NCBI GenBank assembly: GCA_019614645.1 | Contig: JABWDB010000004.1 | Coordinates: forward strand, 8,060,001 to 8,124,000 | Length of the DNA stretch: 64,000 nt | Reading direction: 5' to 3' | From: Stratiolaelaps scimitus | Lineage: Eukaryota; Arthropoda; Arachnida; Mesostigmata; Laelapidae | Shown here: positions 51,150 through 61,486 of the stretch, in pieces | Layout: every line of letters begins with the position of its first letter | Position numbering within the stretch: the first letter of the stretch is position 1 | The notes under the pieces: generated by a model | The model's database searches: none | Told to the model about the DNA's origin: nothing | The model's input: only the letters and a program-made list of their open reading frames with translations | Position numbers and translations under genes: made by a program

Positions 51150-51212
51150 AGCTTAAGCATTGTAAAATTGCAGCTCGTTTAATAAACCAATAAAACCTTT
51201 ACCTTTACCATA
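51150..51212 (+). repeat. Repeat tail with TTACC units
   Basis: AGCATTGTAAAATTGCAG, then TTTAATAAACCAATAAAACC and TTTACC units, resembles 33183-33235. It is probably the 3' end of the same retroelement family. Confidence 0.45.
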
Positions 51213-51488
51213 AAACGAGTTGTGATTAATGATCACACACTTTGGATATATGAACCTTGCATTTAGCATGCTGTGTGCACGCCATCCGTTGGTTGCCGCT
51301 CCGTAAATGTGAATTTTCTTCTTCGATTTCGAACTCACCAGCACCTAGGCGGAAATGAATAATTACCGTGTCGAAAATTGCTTTTCTCGTGCATACGTCA
51401 AGATCTCTTGATAACAACATGTTTGGGATTTTTGTTCTGTGACGGCTAGATTCTACTGACGAGTCGGAACGCGAGGAGAGGCCCCACA

Positions 51489-54400
51489 ATGGGAGTCTTC
51501 AACGGAACAGTGCTTCTATTCAAAGGTGATGCAGTGGATCCCCAGGACAAGTATCTGGTGGCCCTCACCGAGGCGGGCTATCGAACGTTCCACATACCCG
51601 TACTACAATTTACTTTCATCAACCAGGCAAGTTTTATGGCAGGCGCGACAATCATGGCGACCATTAACAAATTGACGGTACCGAATGGTGACGATTATTA
51701 GATCGTGATGGTGGTCCTTGCGATTACACGACAGTAAAATCACATTTGATGGTTGGTCGTCTCAAAATGTGTAAATGTAATTATTCAGAACCTTGCGCGG
51801 TGATTAACGAGTTCGGATGCCTTTAGGAACATCGGGGGTTATTTTTTAATGTGAAAATTTCGCCATAACACCACAAGTGTCTGCATACGCCTGTGGCTCT
51901 TGACGTCATGCCTACGAGTAAATGTAGGTGATGCAATCCATCGTGAAATCTGCTGTTAGAGGGATCATTGCTGAAATTGTACAGAATTGCTAAAGAAGAG
52001 TAGGGGAAGAATCAAACCGGAAAAAAACACAAACCCGCGATTCTAGAGATCCCGTACTCTGTTCAATTGCACAATTACGAATTATAAACATTCACTGCAC
52101 TTATTTTACTGTCAGTATAAATTGGAACCTGTCAAAATTCGCTCGTGACTTTTCACGTAGACGTCCGACTAGAGACTCGTGAGCTGATCATATAGGAACT
52201 AACCCGAGGTCGTTGTCACAGCTAATAAATAATCTTGCCCATTGTTGACGTTTGCCCTGCGCAGGAGGAGCTGTGCACCGCGTTGAAGTCCGCCCATAAA
52301 TACTCCGGTATGATCTTATCATCGCCTCGCAGCGTTCGAGCGGTCGAGCAAGTTTGGTCGTTCAAAATCTACGAACACTGGAATGACCGAAAGGTACACC
52401 TAGCTAGCCCAGACACGCGTTTAACTATACGCAATTAATCGTGAAGCAATCGAGACCCGTTGTCACCGATCCACGATTGGCGCTTTAGTCTCCTATTAAG
52501 CAATAACTATATTATGATAATTATTTTCCATTCTACGCATTGAGAGGTTTGTTCATTTTCGTGTGACAGCTATTCTTGTTGTGGAGAGCAATACTCTCGA
52601 GCGGTTAAGGAGTCACATTTAAACGGCCGAGGAGAGATTTGTCCTGGAGAAGAGTACTTGGTGGGTGAGTTTATGAGCGGGCTACCTGCGGTTTCAATGG
52701 CACTCATATATATATCTAAATGGATGGAGCTCTCCGTTGAATTATCTATCAATGTCAGGTATTTGTTGTTGGTCCAGCAACATCTCGCGCAGTCAAGGAT
52801 AGTCTGCATCTGACGACGGAAGGCGAGGAGACGGGCAGTGCCGAAGCCCTGGCAGTTCTCATTCGGAAATCGTTGGGCGTCGACGATGGCAAGTACCTTA
52901 TCTCAGGCCAATCTTGAATTACTATCATCACGGCCAATCTTGAATTAATATCATCACTAAACGGCTATCGTTATCTGATAACAAAATCCAGTCAAACGAC
53001 TCTTCTAACCCTTGCAGAACTTTCAATAATGTTGTATTTATATATTTTTTTTGACATCATGAAGGATGATTTATTATCTATTCATCAGATGAGGTTTCGT
53101 TCTGTATTGGCCCTCTCGCTACGCCAAACCCGACAAGTGATACTTGAAATACGTAGTGTATGTATACAGGCAGAATAATAACGTCTTGACGACCTGAGCT
53201 AATAGTTAGGCGTTGATTCTCGTTCAGGTTCAGTGGTGAAACCGTTACCACTTCTGTATCCGTGCAGTTCGCTAGCGGAGGCGGAAAATTTTACGGGTCT
53301 TCCTATCGAGCGGGTTATCGCCTACGAGACCGCCGATTGTGTCGATCTCCGTTCCATCGAGCAGGTGGCAAAGGTAACGCGCGTGTTATATCTCTCTGTT
53401 GGGAGTCGGGGCGATAAGGGTTCTTTCCGACAATTACTGAGTGATAGTTGTTTTTACATTGGTTGTTTGTCGATATTACATTAGCTACATTTGTCGGTAC
53501 GACACGTGGCGTCGACATCGGTGGCTTTCACGAGCACCGTTAGCGTGGCAGGGCAGGTTGTATCGAACACTGCCAAGTCGTTCTCAAACAAACCCTCTAG
53601 ACTTTTGGATAAACCATTTGGAATTGATTTGGGATACGCAGAATTAGTCTAATTCCTATACAAGTAACGCGTAGAGGCGTGCAGATGGAGGATGGGTGGG
53701 GGGTGAGTCATCACATCTTATCGCGTTGAACATTGATAATGCCTTTTCGTAGGAACGAATCGTGTGCGCTTTCTTCAGTCCGTCCGGTGTGCGGGCCGCG
53801 GTCCGCGAGCTTCATAAGCGAGGCATCACGAAGTTTCGTGCCGTTGCTATTGGGACAACCACGGCTCAAGTAAGTCTCAAAAAGAAAAAAAATGAGCAGT
53901 TAAAAAAAATGATTAAACGTTCATCAAGGTGCAATTGTGCTGGATGGGTAGCGTCGATCACGTACAGGTCACTCATATGCATGACCGTGTATACATCATG
54001 TATATGAGCGTTTCCGACTTGCTTTCGTCAGAAGTGCGCCCACCTGAGTAAGGCATGAATCCGAAATGATGTGCGGGTTATAGTTTAACACATTGAATAA
54101 CATTTGTGCTGTATAACGAAAGCTTTGAAATCTTGAAAGACGGCGATCGTTAGGGACCTGCTTTCACCGTTGGCACGTGCGATGTTTAGGCAGGCTCAAA
54201 ACGTTGTTGTCCGTTCATAAGAGCACCTTTGACCCGAACGAGATATGTCTCGTCAACGGATTTCATCCACAAGCGCTTCTTGCTTGTGGATCAGATACGA
54301 GATAGCTATTGTGGATAATCGTGCGTAATTTCAGCCGGTAATTGTGGGGAAACTCACTCATCCGACTTCACCAACAATGTTCTTCTCTCTGTTATAACTC

Positions 54401-57220
54401 TTGCAGGCTCTTACCAATGAGGGTCACCCCGCCGACGAGATCTGCGAAAAGCCCAACCCCTCAGCCCTCAAGTCGGCCATCCAGAAGCTTACCAATCGAG
54501 GTAAACATCGATGCGCTGTTTCCTAGCAACAATTTAGGGAAAATAGCTCTCGCATCGGCGGCAGCAGCAGCAGTAGCAGCCGACGATATGAAATCACCTC
54601 GTATGAGAATACTCTCGCCGCCGGCCTCGAATGCTTCTCTGATATTCCCCTCCGCGTTTATTGCAACGAATCACCGCCGTCATACGCAGAGCGACCAGTC
54701 GATACATAGAAGGGCCAGCTATGATCCGAGTTTCTATTTTTGTTATTCGAAGCGTGTGTTCATATGGAATGATGATGAATGGTTATACTTTTGTAAATTA
54801 TAGTTCTTTTAGTAGACTGCAATAATTAACTTATTTCACATTAAGTTATTACTAACTTATATATTTATGTGTAACTCGTGGTGACTGACGTGGTTAGAGG
54901 AAGAAACATCTGCCTGTAAATAGGCTGCTATGCAGGATACATCAACACTGGTTGTGAAATATCCAATTGTTGACGTTAGTCGGATGCTCAAAGACAGGGT
55001 TCTACCTACACATCACTGGGCGCTAACGGAGTCAGGCCTACTTCAGCTCTTTGGTAATGCTTCATACGTTTTACTTGGCAAATGTTCCCTTTTTATTGTA
55101 TAATACCTTGCAGATTTCCTAGGTTTCAATTCGGCTACGCCGTGGATTCGCACGTCGTGCTTGACTCTTTTAAATTCAGTGACGCTGCGCTAACGATGAT
55201 CATTATGATGATGATGATTATTATTATGAAGCATAATTGGAATATTGGAGAATATATTAACGCTCGTACTCCAGGTCACAGTGAGCTGCAGCGATATAGA
55301 GCACACCACTCACTATCGCCACCACTGCCCAGTTCATTCTTGCCTAGACAAAGTACCTGTCTTGCTGTTTGATACAAGAGAACCAAAAAGATACAGCTTT
55401 CGCGTTAGGCGAATATACGTGAGCACGGCAGTAGAAGGCGCAATGGAAATGTTTTCTTCGACGTAAAACTGACATTCGTAGTATCTAGGCGGGGGGTGGC
55501 CAGTCAAGTGTACATTTGTTAGGTTATGTGAATTAGATAGAGAATCAAGTAGTGCGAAGAACCATCAGTGAAGAGAACCAAATCTCGAGTGAACAAGCCT
55601 CGGCATCGAAGTGGGCGATGTAAGGGTGTGCGCCTCTTTTTCCGCGGTGAAGGAACTCTCGGAATAGCGGAGTACATTTGTGTGAGAATGGATACCGGAC
55701 GTTTGAATAGATGAGACGTATTTGCATGAATATTCATAATTATGTATATGTCTTAAACCAGTTTTTAATTAAAGGTCTACATAGATAGAGATGTACCTCA
55801 TGGAATTCCAAGGTGAACGGGGTCGCCACATCAACATTATGTTCCCGCTATGGGAGAGAGGGAGAGTGAAAGATCTAAATAAATATGAGCGCGATAACCA
55901 TACATTGTCCGAGGTGGCTCGGCTGCCTCTTCAAAAGGCGGCCCAATTTGTCTATATTGGATCAGAATAGCTCAAGCAACTTGATTATTGGACATAATGT
56001 ACGTACCATGGGGGAAAAGAAACTAGAAGCTTAGCTGAGGATTAACTCGGCTAACTTAAATCATACGCTGCGTATGAGGTATGAAGTCTCAGAGCGTGAA
56101 GTCTCAGTCCCGTATTGGGTCCGGTTAACGTGTATGTTTTTCAACTAAACGGTTTTGGCTTGTGTAGCCCTTGTGCTAATTGTAAGGGTTGCTGAGCCAA
56201 TCAGATATATTATGATACCCGTAAGCTGGAGAAGTAACGCATACAATTCTGTGTCGGCACGGATTTGTGTTCTTCGGGATAACCACGAAACAACAGACCA
56301 ACAGATGCAACATGACTACAAGATGTTCCATACAGATCTTCGTGAAAACCTTTACAACCCCGTGAAGACATCCCAAATGACACTAACTATTAAACATGGT
56401 TAATACGTAGCCTTTATACGTAGCCCAACGAGCGAGGCTATCATTAGCGTATTGACGCGCTCCCTGTTCAACGACCAATGCCGATATGTGCCTACCGTAC
56501 TCTTAATAAGATAATTTATTAAAAGTCATTTTTTGATACATTGTTATTCGTATTGTCGGTTCACCGCCGATCACCGCATATCACACACGTCTGTATTCAT
56601 TGTCGTTGCACTCCCGTCGAGTACGATACGAGTTATTGTAAGAACAAAAATGAAGCCTTCACAGCGATTATCATTCGGTTCCCATGTATGAGCGATGCTC
56701 TGAACGGGAACTCTCACTCGCCGATGCATATTTTTTCACTGATTTCTTCCAGCTAAAGTCACTATATGTGACAACTGCATGCGAGCGTACTTGCATAAGC
56801 GCACGTATAACCCGGAACACGGTGTGCAGATGTCGGAATTTTTGGTCTTTACACCACACTTGATCATACTGAATAAATGAAGTTTAAATTATTAACGACG
56901 GTTGCCGTCTGGCGGTGTCAACCTCCATGTGGCACGCTGCAAATGAGCAAATGACGTTATTTTATACTATAAGATGTGTGTTGATACCGTTTTTATATGA
57001 TGAACCGTCTATAGGATCACACGATCATGTGACTAGTAACAAATTGATTGCATTTATATACAAATAACAACACCGAGTGAAAACGCTGAAAATAAAAATG
57101 TGACGCTGTTAATTTTTTAACACGATTCGTCTCTAATGATACCGCACTCTGTGTCCTTATTCTCTGTTGCTGTTCGTGTGTTATGCAGGCGACTGCTCTG
57201 AAGAATCAGACGCCGGCTAA
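51489..57220 (+). CDS. UROS: Uroporphyrinogen-III synthase (HemD/UROS)
   Basis: Seven exons: 51489-51626, 52265-52393, 52759-52888, 53228-53373, 53753-53869, 54407-54500 and 57189-57220, giving 261 residues against about 265 in human. It closes hydroxymethylbilane into uroporphyrinogen III in cytosolic haem synthesis. Family landmarks are visible in order: HIPVLQF, SGMILSSPRSVRAVE, VFVVGPATS, EGEETGSAEALA, LLYPCSSL, VIAYETAD, AFFSPSGVRAAV, FRAVAIGTTTAQAL and KPNPSALKSAI. The introns after 51626 and 52888 start with GCAAGT instead of GT. The last exon is less sure: if the final intron is retained, the frame reads seven more codons and stops at 54524-54526. Confidence 0.93.
52906..52957. repeat. 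26-bp tandem duplication in a UROS intron
   Basis: Two adjacent copies of GGCCAATCTTGAATTA plus ATATCATCAC differ at one base. They begin 18 bases after the GC donor of the intron. Confidence 0.95.
54527..57188. other. Last UROS intron, or intergenic if that intron is retained
   Basis: About 2.7 kb of AT-rich sequence with an ATG/ATT run near 55197-55226. I see no exon with family resemblance. Confidence 0.45.
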
Positions 57221-57429
57221 GTCGTCGTCGCCGTGATGCGATCTATGTAATTTGTGAAATGACATTTTGAGAAAACGATTGTGTGATTCAAGCCCCTAAT
57301 ATATATATATATATATATCCATTCTAGCCCCTAATAGATATACATCTAGAGATTTATATAGAGTTTCAGTCGAAACTGTTCTTCTCTTAGCGGCGTCTTA
57401 GTTATATTTTTGTTTCGCTAATTTTCTAA

Positions 57430-57876
57430 TCCACTTTGGACTCCCTCAATAAAGAATTGTGGAAGTATGTGAAAAATCACATGCTTCCACATATTGCACC
57501 GGTCTTCGTATTTAATCCAAAAGGACCAAAAACAAACCACTGTGCAACCATCCCCGGTTACGCAGTAGCGCGTGCGGAACGGGCAAAGCTAAGGAAGTAC
57601 GCCGCACTCCAAGCAACCCACCTGTTTTCCCCCCTTGCCTTTGAGACCTTGGGCGGGCACGGCCCTCTCACTGCGAACTTCCTCGAGGGGGTCTACCACA
57701 GGTTGATCCGCGCCACCGGGGACAAGCGCGCTGGCTCTTTCCTCCTGCAGCGCCTGTCCCTCGCCGTGCAGAGAGGCAATGCCATCGCCTTCCTCGGGAC
57801 ATTGTCGTCCTCACCCCCCCCCCCCATAATCCCTAGAAATACCGACCTACCGTATGTTTGAATAAAGCAAAACAAA
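57430..57876 (+). mobile_element. 3' fragment of a non-LTR (LINE) retrotransposon
   Basis: The encoded segment ends with the C-terminal pattern of invertebrate LINE reverse transcriptases: SPLAFETLGGHGP, TGDKRAGSFLLQRLS and LAVQRGNAIAFLGT. The nucleotide end has TATGTTTGAATAAA. Only the last 120 or so residues are present, without the RT core, so it is a 5'-truncated dead copy. It sits directly after the UROS end and may supply that gene's polyadenylation signal (AATAAA at 57448). Confidence 0.85.
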
Positions 57877-59263
57877 GAGATATACGAATCCAATCGATCA
57901 GATCGAATCGATATTATTCGTACTATGTCATTCGATCTACTATCATACCGTTGTGTCACTTCAGTATACCGGACACATCGGGTACGCACTAACAGATATT
58001 TTGACCACATCAGATAGGTTGCCCAAAAACGACATAGGTTATCCGAGCATTCCAAGTTTGCCTTTTTGACCGTAATTGTTTCCCATAATTGCTTCCGGGC
58101 TATGGTACAACAGCCTGTAAAGTGATCTTTTGCATGATTTCTTTGCTTGTTTCATTGAATTTCACTCTGGCGTCTACAGGATGATTAGACATAAGGCTAC
58201 GATACATGGGGGGGGAATCGCAGCCGAATTCGATTTGTAGTCCCTCGTGTCGCGGCCTCATGTGCTAAATACCAAGCACAGGAGCCGTGTCAAACTCATA
58301 GGGTATCAGCAGCAGAGGTAATTCAATGTACAGCGCTAAGTTGATTTTCCATTCAACGTATAGCGACCGTGTTGACGAACGTTGGTCACCAAGAAGACCG
58401 TTATCTGGTATTTACCTATAAAGCCAACAGCTTCGGGCCCTGCCTAACGATCCAAGTACAGTTTAAGACAGAAAAATATGGGTACGATCTCGAGTCATAG
58501 TTCAGCAGCATGGCTACGTGCGTTGTAGAAGAAATCTGACAAGTTTATCACCAAGCAAGAGTCCATCCAATATAAATATCAGATATGCTTGCGTAGCAGG
58601 CTGTTACTGCCAACGTTTGGTCGAGACCGGTAGCGGATAATGGTTTTGACAGAATACTTCGTTTGGGAATTACAAGCCCTATATAAATAACGTATCCAAG
58701 GTGTCAGGTGTATGTGCTCTCGTAGCTTATTGCAATATTACGTATAAGCAGCGTTAAATAATTACATCGTGCTATAGGGCTGATAGGAGTTCCACCCCGA
58801 ATCTGACGAACGAATGGATACACATTCGCTTCGTGTGAGATGGCTCAGCGAAACGAAACGCTTGAATGAGATCTCGATTGTAGAAATACAAAATATCTTT
58901 GCTATGATCTGGAGGTGATGATTCGGTAGGCTATTCAAATGATCATTCATAGATGAACGAGACGACGGGTCAGCCACTAAACAAGGTCGTGTAGTCGAGC
59001 GTGTGTGAGAAGGTAGCTTCATTTTAACAACTATAATATATTATATTAATAACACTGTGATAAGACTCTGGTCGTGTATTGTAGTGGCTTTTATAGTGTA
59101 TTCTGCTAGATTGTGTATTAAATTAATATATATTGTGTATTATATTATACTATGGTCATAGTACGCCATCCCAGGCTGACATGGCGGAGGTTCGCTTTGC
59201 TCAGGTGGCGCCGTCCGATAAAGTTTGCTTTGAATATGTGGTCTGTAGTTCTTCTTAGTTAAA
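57877..59263. other. Spacer between the two LINE fragments
   Basis: AT-rich sequence with a few short repeats and no recognisable gene. Confidence 0.45.
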
Positions 59264-59560
59264 TGATGGAATTTATTCAAACATACAATAGTTAGGAATT
59301 ATTGGGGGACTGGGGCCTAGGCCGACATTGTCCCGAGGAAGGCGATGGCATTGCCTCAATGCACATCGAGGTATAGGCGTTGCAAAGGGAAAGATCCTGC
59401 GCACTTGTCCCCGGTGGCGCGGATCAGCCTATGGTAGACCCCTTCGAGGGAGTTCCCGGTGAGGGGTCCGTGTCCGCTTAAGATTTCAAATGCAAGGGGG
59501 GAAGAAAGGTGGGTTGCCTGGAGTGCGGCATACTTCCGTAGCTGTATTATAGTTCGATTC
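59264..59560 (-). mobile_element. Second, inverted copy of the same LINE 3' end
   Basis: The reverse complement matches 57590-57876 from the AGTAYGCCGCACTCCA block through GTTGATCCGCGCCACCGGGG-type sequence to the TATGTTTGAATAAA end. In-frame damage (for example a stop where the other copy has AVQRGN) shows it is dead. It is truncated at about 59560. Confidence 0.85.
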
Positions 59561-59584
59561 TAGTATTAGTAGTTAAGGAAAACG

Positions 59585-59670
59585 CCCTGACAGGCTCATA
59601 GTAATACCTAAAAGGTTAAGAGCTGAGGCCTGTCGCATAAGGGAACAGCTGAGGGTCAGCTGGAAAAAAC
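59585..59670 (+). repeat. Dispersed repeat shared with 16171-16262
   Basis: About 85 bases match the reverse complement of 16171-16262. It abuts the truncated 5' end of the inverted LINE copy, which may have inserted into or beside it. Confidence 0.7.
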
Positions 59671-59879
59671 AAAAGTTAAGGACAACGTTATCGTCGTATT
59701 GTGACGAGAGCCACATGGGTAAGTACGTGAAGGCAGCAATGGGCACATAGTCGATTGTATCTTCCGTTACGGAAAATTGCCACACTTAGGCACCCTTTTA
59801 AATAAAATCTCGCAGACTACTACTGCTGCTGCTACGATACTATACCACTCTTAGTTCTCTTATACGTGACGTTAGATAC

Positions 59880-59884
<5 letters not shown>

Positions 59885-59914
<30 letters not shown>
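59885..59914. repeat. (TA)n microsatellite
   Basis: About 30 bases of TA dinucleotides in the spacer upstream of the Fer2-like gene. Confidence 0.85.
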
Positions 59915-59917
<3 letters not shown>

Positions 59918-61486
59918 AGCATAACCAAAAATAGCACACGTAACTTTGTCAATCAACACGCTTCTGCCGAAAAAAGGTTCGGACACCGAATTCAGGTAGC
60001 AAAATGCGTAATTATGTTCGCCACTCTGCATCGACAATGGACATTGTAGTAGATGCTCTGCCGCTAAGAATGGATTGAACACTGTGTCTGTCGCTAAGAT
60101 AGCTCCTATCCTGAGGGTCAGTGCATCTTGCCAAAATGTTGCTCACACTCGCACCAATACAAGGTCCGTCTCTCCACGACTGTTTTGCCTGTTTTGTTTC
60201 TAGTAGTGTCGAAATTCTATTTTCGTCAAAGCTTCCTTCGTTTGACCAGCACAAATCGGCACAGTCGTAACTTGCTTTTCCTTACCGATAGAGTGGTACA
60301 CTTAGGTGTTCATTGTTGCTACGCAATTCCCGTCTGCTGCCTATTCTCAGTCCGCTATGGCGGAACCCGCGAAGCATCAAATGGGCGGCGCTTCCCTCAG
60401 GCGCTCACAGAGGCGCCGGGGCGGGCCCTTCGCGCCCTGGGTGGAGTCTCCCGAAGACTACGAGGAGCACGAGTGCATCTGACAGCTCGCCTGAGGGTAG
60501 TAGCACTTCTTGCAGTCGCTTGCACACCCTCGGACTTTGGGGAGCCGGTTGTTCCGCTCAAAAATGTGAGCTGTTCATCGAAACCAACGAGCGTGTCTGT
60601 CCGTGTGTCGTGTGTCGCCGATGGAGTTGTTATTCGCATATTGAGTTTATGCTCGGTTTCATTCAAATGTTTCTCCTGACTTTCCTTTCCGCCGTAGCCG
60701 CCTCTGCGGAACGCTTTAGGTGTAAAATTCTATTTTAAATGCACGAATAGTCGTAGGCATCTCATCAGGCAACAATTGGGCAGCACCGTGTGAAATTTCC
60801 ACACAGCCAAGACAAAGGGAGCATCGCAGAGGTGTCTGTGTCTGTTCGATTGTCGCTCAGGAATATAACGTCAGAAGGACGGAGTCTAAGCAGCAACGAG
60901 GCGACGTTTGCTTCTTCAGTTATTCTTCAACAAAAAAAAATCGTCGAAAACCGAAAATCGACACAACAACAACAACAACAATCAACGGATATCAACAGCA
61001 AGTAACGGCTTGACGTACTATAGGAGAATACTATTGACTTCCGTGCTCCGTGCGATATACCCTCAGCAGATACGTGGAACGGAGTTCTGCTCGCGGAAGT
61101 GCAAAATAGACAAGCCCTAGCTAACGCATAGCAACGAAAAGCTAGCATCTCAAGCGAACTCAACAATTTTAGAGAGTAAACCTGTAAATAAGAAGGAAGA
61201 AAACTACTAACCAGTGGATCAGCGAGTCTCGTTTCCCTTCGACCGTATGATCCCTCCTTGACACTCGTGCTGCACAACGACGATTTCAACGTGTTAAAAG
61301 CGGACCCTGAGGAGCTTGGGTTGAGCCGGTGCCGCCACGTGCGAACCGAACGTGCGGACAACGAGCGACGACATCATCAAAGCACCGTGACGTTACCGTT
61401 GCTGGTAGCGGAGGAGGTTTCGGTGTTGCCAATTTTCATCGGGTGCATCCGCCGTTTCCCCCACGTACCGCCCTAGCTGATTGACT
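59915..61486. other. Upstream region of the Fer2-like gene
   Basis: Promoter and 5' UTR region of the bHLH gene. It has an (ACA)n run near 60962-60980. Open frames at 60300-60740 have no family match or good splice context. Confidence 0.45.

Larger units (their letters stand above)
49400..51488. other. Spacer between divergent RPAIN and UROS genes
   Basis: Should contain promoters for both genes. It has a CAG/CAA run near 50185-50215, a perfect 30-bp palindrome at 50730-50759 and a retroelement tail at 51150-51212. I see no gene. Confidence 0.5.

Noticed and set aside
57436..57861. A 141-residue open frame as a host gene
   Set aside because: Its C-terminus is that of a LINE reverse transcriptase, and a decayed second copy lies inverted nearby.
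60313..60738. Overlapping open frames of 140-180 residues upstream of Fer2
   Set aside because: There are frames on both strands in GC-rich sequence, without family resemblance or clear splice sites.
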